Shown here one piece after another: positions 22,710 to 37,145 of a stretch of 64,000 nucleotides of DNA. Made by a program: the position numbers and the translations under genes. Source of the DNA: Phoronis australis (Eukaryota; Phoronida; Phoronidae); contig NMRA01000326.1 in the NCBI GenBank assembly GCA_002633005.1, positions 356,070 through 420,069 on the forward strand, read 5' to 3'. The notes under the pieces were generated by a model that saw only the letters and a list, made by a program, of their open reading frames with translations, ran no database searches and was not told the origin of the DNA. The number at the start of each line of letters is the position of its first letter. Within the stretch, counting starts at the first letter, position 1.

Positions 22710-25700
22710 CTAGTCTCTTCGACGGAGAGGCAGGTTTTATAGCCGTCTTATTTAAAAACTGTCTCATTGATATTTTGCGCTCATATAGACTGTCGCCTGT
22801 GAAAGCGAAAAACCATTTCAATAGAAAGGCAATTGGAACTTTGCATTCTGGTAAATTGAAAAAAACAAGATAACATGCTAATAGATTCCACGTAAGCCTC
22901 AGCAGCTGGACAATGAGTAACCGAAACAATAGCAAGTGACAAAAACCACTCGTCGAGACAGCAGTTTGTCCCCCGTGTCTTGTTCCCGTTACCCACCAGA
23001 GGAAAGACGAAAAACTCATTATGCCATGACAAGTTTGTCTGTCGTCACTCGTTCCCTTCACCCATCCGAGAAGGATGATACCTCAAGTACCCACCCAAGA
23101 CGATATCTCATCTGAAAGCTGAAACTGCGATGCCTGAGAGAACAAAGCACCCACTCGAGTGTGCAGTCGCATCCAATGCACCCTTCTAATGGGACAAATC
23201 TCTGTCCCCAATAAACATTCACGGTGGCGGATTTAGGGGGGGAGGTTTAGGAGCCATGGCCCTCCCCCTAAAATTCTCCCAGATACCATTTGGCAGTTCG
23301 GGGTGCGAATTGCTGTCTAGCATATGCGCGCACACAGGGGGAGCGGGGGGGGGCTCGNCCCGGTCACCGTTTTTTTTAGTAATACGGTCCACAAACCCAA
23401 AAATTCGAGACCCCTGCAATACGCCTCTGATTCACTGTAATAGTCAACCGATTTTGATGCGGATTAAAATTGTAATGTCCAAGCGTTTTCTACCATGAAC
23501 AACGTAAAGAAAATGATGCTACGGGCAGGCCCCCTCACAATGAACGACATATTAAAGTTTGTAATGTGATTTTCATTCATTGTTTCAATATAGTAGATAT
23601 GACAATCAACTTTGTCGGTTGAATGCATTTTTGTTCAATTCCGGATATTTTACTTACAATAATTACAGATTTTTTTCTGCCCAGGTTCTTATCATTTCAC
23701 TCGAATTTTTGACATTCAATATTCTACTTAAGTACGGCCCCAAGATTATTGTGGTTGAGTGTATAATTTTGAGCCTGAAAATGAAATTTCGAGTTTTTAC
23801 TTAAAATGTCTAATTTGAGTAATCAAGTGCGACCTTGGACTAAGAATTTACCTGCGTAAACCATAGGATACTCAAGCACACAGTAACAAATAATTATACC
23901 GAGTTCGATTTCGAGTCAAACCAGTAGACCCCGGCACCAGTGCTTTGAAGTATTACTATTTCTATAATTTCGTTTTTTTTATAAAAATCGACTAAGAGTT
24001 GCAAAATATGTTTTCAATAGTCGTCCGAAAGACTCTTATACATGCGCGCACCCAGCCTCTAATACGGGGGGGGCTCGAATTTCGGACGGCGTGGACATTT
24101 TGCTTACTTGCTGACAAAAAAGCGGGGGGGCTCATTCGAGCCACTCGTGGGTGAGCACATGTTATATTGTCGGAAGTCAGAACAGAAAACATTTGCTCAT
24201 TAGTAAGCTGAACCAGACACCCATATGGCGAGACCAGGTCTTATTCAAGTTTGACACACTCCTGAAATAAGAGTTGGTGCCGGATCTTCAATGAATTACC
24301 GCACTGTACTCTGATTAGCTCCAGCTGGATATATATGCTGCCTAAATGACCTAGAAGGCCGACGCTTTTCATTCACATTCAATTTTAAACAGCTATATTC
24401 TTTAGTCGCCCATTCTAGGTGGCTAAAAACAGAAATCGAATTTGACCTCACACATACATGAAGTCGGTCTTGTAATATTCCGTGCAGGGCTAGGATTGCA
24501 TTGCCGTCTGCAAAAAGAACAATGAAACCATTAGAAACTCAAGAAAAAAGCGTCAGAGTTTACTACGGTTGACCGGTCCTAAAATTTCGATTTCGAAAAC
24601 GGCGCATGTAGCATCGCCAAGTTGGTAACAGAAATGGAATCTGATCGCCGTCAGGAATACCACAAGACAGATTTTAGGAGGACAAAATGGCCAATTCGAT
24701 TTTCCAACGAAACAGGGCGAAAAACTGCTTTGAGAAAAACAAGAATTTAAAAGGATTCCATACCCGGTTTTGTCCTACTAACAGACACTAAAAACGACAT
24801 TGCCATACAATTCCATGAAACAAAATGCTCGATAACCTTTGACAACCCTCACAAGTTTGGAGGAAATTTTGAGAACTTTCGAAGTCTTGAAAACGGGCAC
24901 GCGTGGCCTACGCTTTTAGCGAGTTGCGAGACAACTGCGGAGAAAGACCACCCACCAAGAACCGCAATACCCAATCTGTGATAGAGAGTATACGTTTTAG
25001 TCGATTCATAGGCGCAAATGATGCATTAGCAGGTGACAGAAAGAGGACTGGCTGAAATCATCAAAACACTAAGGTTTAGTGTCCTTTTAATATAATATTA
25101 AATTGGACGAACTGGCCTTGTTTTTGAGAGCTTCGCCAGATTCTAATGCTAATAAAAAATTGATGCGATACAACGCATTCTCCATTTATAGTCACATAAT
25201 TTGCGCTGTCTGATCGAAGTTCACACACGCGCAGACATTAACCACCTCCGAGGGATAATTTGAGGCTACGAAAAACTCGCAGATTTCCGGATGAAAACGT
25301 TTTAAAGCACCCAAATCTTTCCAAAACCTATCATGAACACGAAAACGTGAAATGGAGTGATAAACAGACTTAGTAACGCATGACCTTAATTCTGCATTAT
25401 TCCCGCATTTAACCTATTGAGAAGCTATAGTGTGACGTACTTATTTATGACATCATCTTTTGCACCACAGTACGTTATCAAGCAGAATGATTTTTATACG
25501 AAGTGTAGAAAGGGTGAGTTTGGCATTTATTGGCAGATCCAAAGTACTTACACGGCAACTCCCAGGAAGCCGGATAACGTATGGACTTACACGAATACGG
25601 CCATAATTATAGCCAACGTGTATAACATTAAACTGGCTTCACAAACTGTACCAACGGATACTAAACATTTCTGTTTGCATGGTCTTAGTCTGTAACAGCG

Positions 25701-28700
25701 CATATATACGCCCTCTCACAAATCCATGGGTTTGAAAATATATCAACTTTTCTGCCAGTGACCTCTTTCAATTTAGGCAAGTTGGATGTAGACCCATATA
25801 GTTGGATTCCAAGTTCCAGTTTAAAGGAGACATTTTTATGCTTACAAGTAATCACACACCATTAAAGTGGAGTGCGATACATAACTGCAGTGGAAACCAT
25901 GAGATTTATTTTGTAGTTCAATAAATGTGGTGGAGGTGACGCCACATCCACACGTCTAGAAGAGATACCGTCGTACCGCCTACCAGCCGAACCCATGGGC
26001 TTGATGGATGTACTGGAGAGATCCAATTGTCGAAGCAGTGAACTACCCATGGCAAGGTCAGTGCGGAAACAGAAGAAACGAGACACATCGTGGACTGCAC
26101 AAGTGTCCATATGCGCCGCTGCCACAACTGTGGCGTTTTTAGTGTTTCGTTGGACATGCTGAAGTTCGCCGTGTGGTTGTATTCATAATGACAGAAGAAA
26201 GTATGGAGTCAGTATGGATATTGGACAGGCAAGCCAACATGAGAGCAGTGGTCATTTTATATGGCAACTAGCATCACCTTTGGACTTGCCCAGGAGCACA
26301 ATTTAATAATCCCACAAATTTTGTCAGATTATGGAAGAACCATGTTACACAATACAATCCCAGCAGAGTGTGCATAACTCAAGCATTGTATCCAAGTTTG
26401 TACTGGGGGAACACCATATGGGTTTCTCCCTCGATTTCAGGAGTGTTAGCATAGTGCCTTAAACTTGTATATTTCTAGAAATGTAAGCCTCAGAACCATT
26501 AAAGCTTATCTTGAACGCCGTAACACCGGTAAATTTGGCTTCTACAATATGTTAGGTACATCGCTCTTGATATTTGAGTGTTAGAGAGCACACTTTTTAC
26601 TTCCATAAATCTTAGATAATTAAGTTTTCACGAAAATCATACTTGTGAAAGTGTTGAAGAGCAGACTTAATTCTTCACATGATGTAATGGTTTCGTTTAC
26701 CGAACGCGTACTATTTACAGTTCTTGATGAATGATCTTCTATACAGGAGAATCAAGTTATTTACATGCATTACCATGCGAGAGATAATTTTGGCTGTGGT
26801 TTGTAAACGAGTTCGCAGTATGCCTATTAAGGATATATATTAGGTGGCTGGTGAGAACGGCTTTGCTTCCCATTGACCACGAAGTAGTGAGATAAAGAAC
26901 TGGGCACTGGGTCTAACTCGACAGCGAAATAATTAGTAACATGTGTCGCTCTACTTTTGTGTCAACTCTAGATAGGTGTCTTATAAATATTCTGTGCTCT
27001 AGTACGTTACGGTTTATGTGGACAACTGTCCTAGTTTGCACTTGATGACCCCAGCATTTAAATCATAATTTCAAGTCTGAACTCGAAATCTCGAGTTTCC
27101 ACTCGAGTTTGTTGCTCAAGTCTATGGGTCATCGGGTGTGAACTCGGACTAGACACTAACCTGTGCAAGCCAAAGTATTTCCGAGCACAGAATAACACTC
27201 TTTAAGTTTACTAGAGTACGTATTAAAGTAGGCCTAGAACGGAAAATGCGGAAAATAATTTCAAGAACGAAAATTAGACACCCCGGTCCTTTTGCTCCTA
27301 GCTATGGTTGAGCAACGTGTTTCTAAAACCAGAGACCCGACAGACACCCTGCGATTAATATCTTGGGTAGACCAACGCTACCACAAATGATAATTGTTGG
27401 CTGGCCAATGCCCTGCACGGTGCGTTCGGTAATGGAAATTAATTCACCCGGCAGGGTATTGAAAGGTTTGAGACGCACTTTGCACTACGAAACTGGTTTG
27501 CTTTACGAGTGAGAAGAAAATGTCCTTTTAAACGGAGAGTTCTATGTGCTGACTAAAACGACTAACAAATTTTCCGTCAGTTGCAGAAAATTATTGTCAT
27601 CACCAAACGTCACACAAAACATTAACTGCTGGGATTCATTTACATGTCTGCAGCACCCACTCCCCTTAAAAGTTGGCCTTGGTCTCAGCTTAGATGGTCT
27701 TGTGTTTATTTTCTTAGCGGACAATGAATTAAAGTGGTTTATGAAAGTGGGACCTCAGATTTTTGGATTACGTTTACGTCAGGAGCAATGCAAAAACGTG
27801 TTTATGACTGCCTTTAGCTACGATAAGACGCACGACCTTTGATAAAACGGGCAACAGGTCTTGAAGCAACTCAGTAGTAAGACACCAGTCAGCAGCAGGT
27901 GGTGGATAATGGTGGAAACTCTTCGGAGGTGGGGCTCTTCGCCAAAGTGCTAGATTAGAAGAGTACTACCCAAGTGAAGTAGACTGATTGAGGTTGCGAC
28001 AAGAGGGCGCCAGCAAAAGTGATGGTGACAAGTGGACAGTTCAATCACCACACCACATCTGAACGACCGACAATGAAGAGACATTTTGTCCGTTTCCAGA
28101 CTGACGCTCGTGCTATACCACGGAATATTGTGTATTCGTCGCAGTTTCAGGAGTGGTCGAGGTTCAGGTTGTGTTTTGTTGCACGTTTATGGGATGAAAA
28201 ACAGAATAACTTCCCCTCATCCAAAACCGATTCCTTTCAATGTCTGCCTTAGCAAGAGCTACGAACAATAACCACAGATTGTCGCGGGCGACTGTCAATC
28301 TCATATGATTTTCTGTGTGAACGGTTTAGAGGTTTCTCAGGCCCACGAATCCGCCAAATGAGATAAACTTCAGTACTCACATTTCACAACCCAGATATTC
28401 AGGAACAGTGCTGTAGTGGGGCGTAGGCGCGCGTAGGCGCAGCCAACCACCTTTTGGCATTTGAACATAGAGCCTACACACTGTAAGTTACGTTCCGTGC
28501 TAAAGGTGATACCGTGGGCTTTGGGAGCCTAATTACCTCTAATTTTACCACTACAGCACTGCTTAGGAATGTACATGGATGGGACTGGGGAAGTCTTGGC
28601 TCGTAAGTTTGTCGATTATGCGTCTGTTGACCTATCAGGAATAGTATATCACGTGACATGTCATGACCAATTCCAATCGGTATTGGAACTGGACCATTTT

Positions 28701-30589
28701 CTCCGGATTTCTCGAAGAGTCGTGTACCACAATGTCGGGACTTCACGTAAGTAGGTCTAGGATGCCTTATAACCCTTTGTTTCTTAGAAGAGTTCCATTT
28801 CTCAATGACTTCATGCGCGACTGTTCTTCGCTTCATGGTAGCACTTGCAATTCAGATACAGTCACTAACGTCACGCAACAACTTTCATGTCACTGACCAA
28901 TTTACATTGGTCTTCTGTTCCTTTGTAACATTTTCTAATAGTTATCTGTCTGTGCTTCTATTCAAACCCAACACTTGTAGAACGGTCACTATGTTCAATC
29001 ACACGCTGCATCATTGAGTTCCTTTCATGCATTCGCAAATAAATCCCTCTCAACCGACTGCAGGCTGTGGTCATTCTAGAGAGCTCTCACCATCATCAGG
29101 TTCGACTTCCAAAATGTTTATTTCCAAAGTATACTATAAACACAAGTGCTTATAAATACTCATCTATGGAATAATACGCATACAACTTGCATTTACATTC
29201 ACGCTTGCCAAGACGTTAACAGTACAGCCACGACCATGCTCGTTTTTTGTAGCATGTTCGCAAAGACTGTAATTCAAAACAAAGATCGAAAAAGGAAGGA
29301 GGAATAAGGCGCAAGATTGTACTACATAGGAGGCCCTTTCAATTTTTCAACTAGAAATATGGATTTGTTTCGAAGTGTCATTTGCCTATCCCCAACCCCA
29401 AACGGCTAATAGGAGCCGAACCAGTGAGCTGCACAATAAATTCTAACCTAGGAGAGCGAGCAGGTTTCGCGTGTATGGTGTAACCAGCCAGCTACTTGAA
29501 TGAAGACTGACATACGCCCATGGGATACAGGACTTTGACATCAAGTATTTTTAAAAAGGACATTCACAAGTCTGCGCATGTGAAATTTAATCATATAAGG
29601 CAACTGGATATTTTTTCCCATTTAAAATTGTACTGAACATTCGTTATTGTCGCCGGTTCACTTTTTTGATTTGGAGACCCGATTTTTTCCCAAACGATAA
29701 CAATTTCTCGTTTTTAACTACTTATATCATTTGTTTGATATGCCAACCGCTCTTTTCAGTCAAATGGAATACATCTGTGCAACTAGTGAATTTATAGAAA
29801 CGGGAATATACTTGTCGCCAATCTATTATCGGTAATGACCGACACATTATGCTTGTGGAAATAATCGTATGAACTGATGCTACAACTTGTAACACTACAC
29901 TTATGCACTTTATAATGTTGTGTTGAGTCACCTCACGTGAAAATATTCACGTGGTTATGATATATGCGCTGTTTCATTCCAAATTTTGCGCGCATGCAAA
30001 TTAGAAAAAAAAATGTTACTATGGTTTACTCTAAATTCCACAAAGAAGTGCGATAGAAATATTTCATGGTGCTTTCTAGATGTACTGACGATGTCATTTA
30101 TGGTATAGACGAAGTCAAGTGCATTATCGTATTGGCAATACACTGTGGAACGTAAACGTGTGTAACATGCGTTACGGAAACATTCGTTACTATGAAATAC
30201 GAAAATTGTTGTCAGAATCAAAATTATGGCTCCATTTGTTCGTTAGTCACATGAAGTTGTACGTCACATCCGTTCCTGACAGCAGACGACAACGAAGAAT
30301 TCAAGAAATTGGTGAAAACTACATTAGCAGGTTAGTGATGTTCCTTTGTCGAGTTAATGTTGCTATTTTGGTTAAAAAATTATTCTATACCCTAAAGATT
30401 ACTGTGTTGACATCAAATATGTCCAGCAGTATGACTTTGAGTGTTCTATTCTTGACCACGTCTTTCAATTTAATAGGAATCAATTGAAAAACAAACGTTA
30501 CTTTCGGTAACGTATGTTTCATAATCTTAAACCGGCTTATTTCACTCAGTCTTTTATTTTGTCGTTTAGGCCTTTTACTGGAAGTCTTT
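22710..30589. other. Gene-poor stretch with scattered repeat debris
   Basis: No supported gene. G-rich blocks at 23222-23380 (with an ambiguous base at 23358) and 24066-24130 resemble ends of short non-autonomous elements. A 24-base block at 27035-27058 is identical to 41046-41069. The open frames here are short and carry no recognisable domain. Confidence 0.4.
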
Positions 30590-32870
30590 TGCAAAGGCCT
30601 TAACTAGAGCGGAAATGCAGAGGAACTATAGAGAGCGAAAAAAAAAAACAAAAAGGCGACAGTCCGTGGCTGGTCTGCTAAGAGTCTAAACGAAGAGAGA
30701 AACTTGAAGACTACAGAAAGAGATCGGAAACATAGGATGAAGATCCAGGAACAAATGAGACGACAGCCTGGGCAAACGGACTCCAGTGGCTACGACATTA
30801 CCTCGACTACACCTGGGGATCCGTACAAGCTGGTGATGAAATGGCCGTCCGCAATAAGAAACGGACCGCGCAAAAGAATAAATAAAGCACTGTCAAAAGC
30901 ACATAGAAATGTGAAAAATTAACGAACGAGAATCAAGTACAGAGAAAAAAGGTAAAAGCAATTCAACGAAAAGTGCAGCGGATGGCAGCGAATAAGATTT
31001 GCTCGACACCCAAAAGTAAAACTAATGAAACGATGAAACAGTTGCGGCTTACCGGCTCCAACAAGCACGGGGTTGAAGTTAGTAGAAAGCTTTTGATGTC
31101 TAACGTGATTACTGATGAGATTACGCGAAAGGTTTCAACTACAGACCAGCACAGGGAGAGAAGTGTTTATGGATTATTCGCTGGAAAGCTTGTAGCTGAG
31201 TACAGGTGTATGTCAAGCTTTTAAGCAAGTATGCAAGCCTCAACAGTAACATGGTTGCAAGGGTGATCAAACAAGGAGTAAACAAAGTAAAGTAAAATAG
31301 AAACAGGGCCCTTATGAAATACCAACATAGTGTTTCATGGTTTCTCGAAATAGAAGACAATTGTCGGGTTAATCCTGGAAAAAAAGACGCCGTGACTTGC
31401 GAAGAAGGGAAAGTTTAAACCAAGGTATTGACCGACTACATAGATAATTTGCACCAGAAGTACCTGTCTGAGAACCCACATGTCTCATTGTCCCTGTCCA
31501 CGTTCAAGAGGACCAGACCAAAGTATCTACTGCCGACTAAGATCATGAGCAGGAGCACCTGTTCATGCACTAAACTACAGAACTCCGCATTCAAGCTCAA
31601 AATGCTGAAATTTGCAGGTGTTTCAACAGCTTCCAACCCTGAAGACTTCATACGTCAAGGCGTGGTAGCTGACTATTCTAGATTACCCGCGAAAGTATCT
31701 TATTACATATGGAAGCGCATCAAAGATGGAGACGGAAAACAGATGAATATCGTTCAAGAAGAAATGCAGAGGGACTTCAAACATCACACCGGAAGAATGC
31801 AAAAGCAATACTCAGAGATTAGAAACATAAAGCAAAACCTTCCTGAGAACGAAGTTATTCTTCACATGGACACATTCCTTAAAACACAAGAGCTTTGTGG
31901 CTGTGTCGGATTGCCTTACACATGCTTCTTCAACTGTTCTTGCAATCCTGAAAGAGTTCTTTAAAACCGTTCTCCCAGAGCTTGTTGAACACGTCCACTA
32001 CAAGACTGATAGCCCAACAAGTCAATACCGGAATAGATAAATTTTTGAAACAATAATGAACAAGTCTACAATTGACTGCCATGCGACGTGGAAATATTTT
32101 GAAGGTCATGGCAAGGCTGCTTGTGATGGGATCGGTAGCACAGCGAAACGAAAGGACCGCTGGGGCAGTGAATGTACAACGAGCAATAATTCAAAGATGC
32201 ACAAGATTTCTTCAAGTAGGGAAACCATTCAGGCATCAAAAGTATTCGCTTCTTCTCTGTAGAAAATGAAAAGTGTGAAAAGGCAGCTGAAGAAATTAAG
32301 TCGTGTCAACTTCTGCCAGTCAAAGGTACGATGTCATTTCATGCGTGCAGAAGTAACTGGAAAGACCTCAGGTCAGCAAGCAGGTCATGTCATTGTGTAC
32401 ACTGTCGATTGGGAAATCTGTGCGATAACTGGAACTTAGCAGCAAGTGTTCCTGAACCCAGCCCTGAAGAAGATTCTGTCACCGAGACAGCCTCTGGGAC
32501 AACTTGTGAACAAAAGGCGTATCAAGTTGGCGACTTTGTAGCTGCTAATGCTATCTACTTGGACCAGTGTTACGTGGGAAAATAATTGCGATCGACAGTG
32601 AAGACGGCGAGGTTGAAATTTCATTCATGCAACAAAGGGGGAGCCTTTTCCAGAAGCCTTCAACAGAGGACACATTGTGGGTCACCTGTCAACAATATTC
32701 TGTGCAAGTTACAAGCGCCTACTTGAACGGGAAAATCGGCCAGAATGTTTTGCCTTGCTCGCCAAGACAGGGATCAAGTCGAGTTGTTTTCGGGATGACA
32801 GTGATTTCCTGCTTTCGTCGACCACCGTCATGGATACTCTCGTGCTCGTAGCTAACCAGTGATACTGACA
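30590..32870 (+). pseudogene. Decayed transposase-like gene (uncharacterised multicopy invertebrate family)
   Basis: Broken plus-strand frames in family order. First comes a basic N-terminus (RERKKKTKRRQ; RDRKHRMKIQEQMRRQ). It is followed by NPGKKDAVT (near 31370), then SLSTFKRTRPKYLLP with a CSC motif (31480-31570). Next are VILHMD (about 31860) and HYKTDSPTSQYRNR (about 31998-32037), then WKYFEGHGKAACDGIG (about 32090), and a C-terminal YQVGDFVAANAIY / VEISFMQQRG block (32520-32640). Stops and frameshifts separate the pieces, for example TAA shortly after the PGKKD motif. I recognise the motif series from multicopy genes of unknown function in invertebrates that look like cut-and-paste transposases, but cannot name the superfamily. 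No terminal repeats were found. Confidence 0.6.
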
Positions 32871-33265
32871 TTTATTTGATCATTAAGATTTAAGTAACTA
32901 TTGATTGAGCGGGTACAGGTGCTCTCCTGATATTTCCGGAGGCACAAGTTCTGATTCATAATTCGTTTTGAGTGAGATTTCGATCTTTAGAGGAATCGAC
33001 AACTTTATCTGAAACATTCATTACCGTTGGCACATGGTGTTGGTCTCTTGTTTAGAGTAAAACAAGTTAGTTGTTGGTATGTATTTTGACTGCATCGCAA
33101 GGGTTTCTCGTAAAGAACACCGCAAATAAATTATAATTCAATGTTTTTGTTTCACCAATTTTGTTGTAACATTCGTTACCTTTAAGCTTCAAGTGTGAAT
33201 AACTTCCGAAATTCTGAAAATGTTGTCAGATCAGCGAACAAATGACTTACTATGCGAGACATTAA

Positions 33266-34294
33266 CAGCCGATTTCATAAAGCTGGTTTAATTTTTAGAC
33301 CAGTGGTCTAGTAAAACCTGAATTAACTCCAGTTTAGACCTGGTCTATATTCATTAGACCTGTATTAAGATCTTAAACCAGGGTTTAACTTTAGACTTGG
33401 TCAGACCCAGGTTTAACTGTTGAATATGACAGACTTGCACGATATAAGTGCTACTGAATGATACCACAGAGTGCATTTGCGACGCAGTTTTAGAGCGAAA
33501 AGGGACTATTTTCAATATTCACTTTTATGACAACACAAGATAAAACGTAGTAGGGGCGGATCCAGGATTTTTTAAAGGGGATGGGGCGGCAAAGGACTTT
33601 TTAAAAGGGGGACTAAGTCAACAATTTGAAAATTATAGATTTGATATCACTAAAATCAAGGGAAAAAAGGGGGTCCGGACCCCTTGGATCCGCCTATGCG
33701 TAGACCAGTACGTGATAGGTGTCCTCAGAATACAACTGGTCGAGCAGAGCGTCATCGTCGTAAGCGCAACGGGTTTGACTAAAGACCGCATCTTCTGATT
33801 CTTCAGAGTTCCACCTCCACTGGTCTCCGATGTAATGTTGCCGAGAAGGGGTCTTGGCCCCCCTTAGGCCACGAAAAATAAACACTAAAATGACACGGAA
33901 ATAAAATTGGGCATTTATCATGTTACATCTAATTGTGAGCATGTACTTTAATGTGTGTTCGTGTGTTGGGCACAGACATATTTTTCCTCATGAGAAAAGC
34001 TTTTAGACCTTTTTCTACTAGTGTGTGCCATTGTATACCCACGTGATCAAGGTTTCATTGAAGCACTTCAATAGATTCATGTTGGGTTAATCCAGATCGA
34101 CACAATAGGGTGGCTTAGATACTTTAAAACTGTTTTTCTAAACCCTCTCCCTGGTCTAACAAAACCAGGCCTTCAGACTTTCAAACCACGTTGGTGAAAT
34201 GCAAGTTAGGTCTAAAATTAGACCAGGTTTAAGTCTTAAACCTGGTTTAAGCCTTAAATCTGGTTTTGTTAAACCACCTTTATGAAATCGGCTG
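33266..34294. mobile_element. TIR element with TAA target duplication (PIF/Harbinger-like, non-autonomous)
   Basis: Left end CAGCCGATTTCATAAAG followed by CTGGTTTAA. The right end is its inverse with one mismatch over 26 bases. TAA flanks both sides (33263-33265 and 34295-34297). Subterminal regions are full of GGTTTAA / TTAAACC and TAGACC blocks. No transposase is encoded in the 1029 bp. Three-base TWA duplications are typical of PIF/Harbinger, hence the tentative class. Confidence 0.8.
33553..33705. mobile_element. Short element nested inside the TAA-flanked TIR element
   Basis: Starts GGGGCGGATCCAGGATTTT and ends TTGGATCCGCCTATG, an inverted pair resembling the CAGGGGCGGATCC ends common in hAT-type MITEs. 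It lies wholly inside the 33266-34294 element, so it inserted later. Confidence 0.5.
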
Positions 34295-36685
34295 TAATTT
34301 TCGACTAGATTTAAGTTAAGTACTAAGTTTGCTCGACTCTGCTTAATACGGCAAGTGCTGTACTCTAGTCAAAGTTTCCCTGTCCTTTTCATTTGATGTT
34401 TGTTGCAAATGTTTGTCACATTAGATTAAAGTTTACTACTGTTCCGATAACAGGCTGTTTCTGTTCTAGTTTTCCCAACACTACATTCTTCCAACCCCTA
34501 TATGAACGAAACTTATAGTTGATAAACCTTTACAGAAAAGTCTTGTACACTTGTTACTAATGTTTACTGCACTTGCATGTAACTGTTACAAGGACACATT
34601 AAAAAAACTACTAAAAGTAATGCTTTGCCAATTTTTTTAGATAAGTTAACTTGAAAAAATGTCTGAAATTTATTGGCACTGTTTATTGAAACAAAGCACT
34701 TTTCTTGAACAACTATGAATATTTTTTGTCAAGTAGTGTATGGTCCATTTGCACAGTTTTATTGAGCCTGGCGCATAGAGATTATACAGCTTCACAGCAA
34801 AGCTAGAGTAGAGTCTACTATGTATATGACAATCGCGTTGGTCAGAAAAAATGGTTTGGAATGACCAATGACAAAAAGAGGAAAGTTTTCTAGGTGATGC
34901 ATCGTTACACAAATAAAACGGCTTGTGTGATAGAAATATTCTCGGTGTCGTAAAATTTAACAGAAATCCCGACTCGGATTTCGTGGAGTGAGAAATTCAA
35001 TTATTACACAGTGGTGCCTCAATTTAAAAGCAGAGGAATCAATTCCATTCTCAGTCTCTCCCGTTGTTTGATTAGTTTATGTACAATAATTTTGTCTTTT
35101 CGACACCAGCTGGGATTGAAATCCTCCCGCCTAGTCAGTCGCAGCCACTGGCTTTGTGGCGTATACTTCTTAGCAGTGGGAAACGATGTCCTGTTCATCC
35201 ATTGATATTTCACGTTTGCGTTTTCTCATAAGCCCACCGTAGAGTAGTAGGTGGCTTTATAGTAGCAAGGCGGGTGTTTAAACGATGCATACAACTAGGC
35301 TCAAACCTCCCGTCCCAATAACATAGGATCTGTAGGCGGCGCTGAACGTCTGTCCACCAAATACTCTTTCACAGTGCTACGAAGGCACTGTCGAATGTTG
35401 TTTAAGATGGCTTCTCATTGGTTAAAATAATGAAACCGACGTAATCACATTCAGCCATTGGTTGAAATCTGGGAAACCTCTTTAAGTTTACCGTTACGTA
35501 TAGTATGGCGACCACCTTTGACTTAAATAGTTGCAATTTAGTAAAACGGGCAGTGATCTACTTGTCCTTCGTCTTATTTCAATACTGTTACTTAAGAATG
35601 GACTCCGCACATAAATACGAATTGGCAAACATCTGCAGATTAATAAAATGCGTTTAGGCAGCTGCGCGCAAAGCTGACTAACGTTCTGTGCATGTTGTAG
35701 AAGTTCAGTGTACAAGTTAACAGCTTCGACACCAGTGACCCAGGTAGTACTCTCATACTGTAAACTGTGAATTCAAATTAGAGAGGATTTCTTGAAATTG
35801 ACCATTATAGGTCTGGAGACAACACTAATATCAGGCTCACAGTTGTTGCCAGTTACAGTGTACTAATGCCCAAGCTTCGTGACCTTTAACCTAACTATCC
35901 GTTCTTACGATTGGTTAGGGTTAAGGTGGTGCTCGCCACCTGTTCCATGTGTCACGTGTACGTATAATAACGTAACGAATATCCTCAAACGTGATCAAGG
36001 TGGTCCGAAATAAACTCGACCACTTTCTTTTCACGGTACATGGGGAGACTGGAGACGTACTACACTCCAAATCCCCGAGACTGACGTACATTGAGCGGCG
36101 TCTTCGTTGCGTAAATCGATGTCATACTTCCAAGTATTCATAACAGCAACACTGTACAACGTCAAGACTATGCGCTTCTTGGCTTTGACCCTGGTGTGGT
36201 GATTTCAACCAATCCTCTCGTGCCCTGCTAATGTATTGGCGTCTCACTCGAGTGATAAAAGCAGGATACAACCAAAACAAATACTCGCAGTGTCACATAG
36301 AAAGAATATTGTAACTCTTAATAGATTGTCTTTCCTTGCAGCTGTGTAACTTGTCTAAAGCGTGGGTCACGCTTTCCCTTTACGCAGACTTCGAAGTGCC
36401 ATGCAGAAGGGGGAGGGGGCAACGCGGAGCATCCAGTCACTATGAATACACTTTATGGAATTGTGATTTGTAGTTAAATTGAATAAAGTTTTTATTTTAA
36501 GTTTCTTTTTTCTTTTTCTTAATACTACGAGTACATGGATTTAAGAGGGAGCATCACTAAACCACTGCACGCTACCGAGACCAAAATTTGCAAACTATCT
36601 TGGAGCTATAATTAACCAGAGAGCAACTTCCTTGCAAAACTGTGAAGAAGCTATCAAATCAATCCGCCTGTGTGTTCCAGAGGGT
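34295..36685. other. Gene-free stretch
   Basis: No supported coding sequence, RNA gene or clear repeat boundary. AT-rich with short open frames only. Confidence 0.4.
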
Positions 36686-36689
36686 TTGA

Positions 36690-37145
36690 TCATACACAAA
36701 AAACCCACCATGAAATTTAATCAAAGTAGTTTCTAATGTAATTGTACACCATAAATTTTAACTAAAAATATTGAGTTTTAAAACCACACCAGTACGCTAA
36801 TCGATGCCACATTGAATGATTCACGCTAATAAATTTCTGAATGCACTAATAATCATTTTGTAACTTTGATCGAAGCATCAGATTTCCAAAGTACAGGGAA
36901 TTTTCCACGCAATATCCTGCCACGCAATAAGTTGCGTTAACTTGCATAATGGTCGACTGGCACACTGGGTTGGTCGATAGCTGATCAGTCGAAAAACATT
37001 CCTCTGAACACGACCGTGCCTACGTTCCTCACGTGTATTCTCGTTGTAGAACTAGTCCGACAACGAAGTTGTTTCATTCACAACTACGAATATTCATTCT
37101 GAATGTTTTTACTAGCACTATCTGGTGCGTCCGATATGTCTCAGA
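36690..37145. repeat. Diverged direct repeat, copy A
   Basis: Similar in order and orientation to 41590-42075. Shared blocks include AATTTCTGAATGCACTAA, CATCAGATTTCCAAA, GTTGTTTCATTCACA and TATTCATTCT. The identity is moderate with indels, implying an old duplication or two old copies of one element. Confidence 0.65.

Noticed and set aside
28474-28836. 120-codon minus-strand frame
   Set aside because: Composition is not protein-like and no splice or domain evidence supports it.
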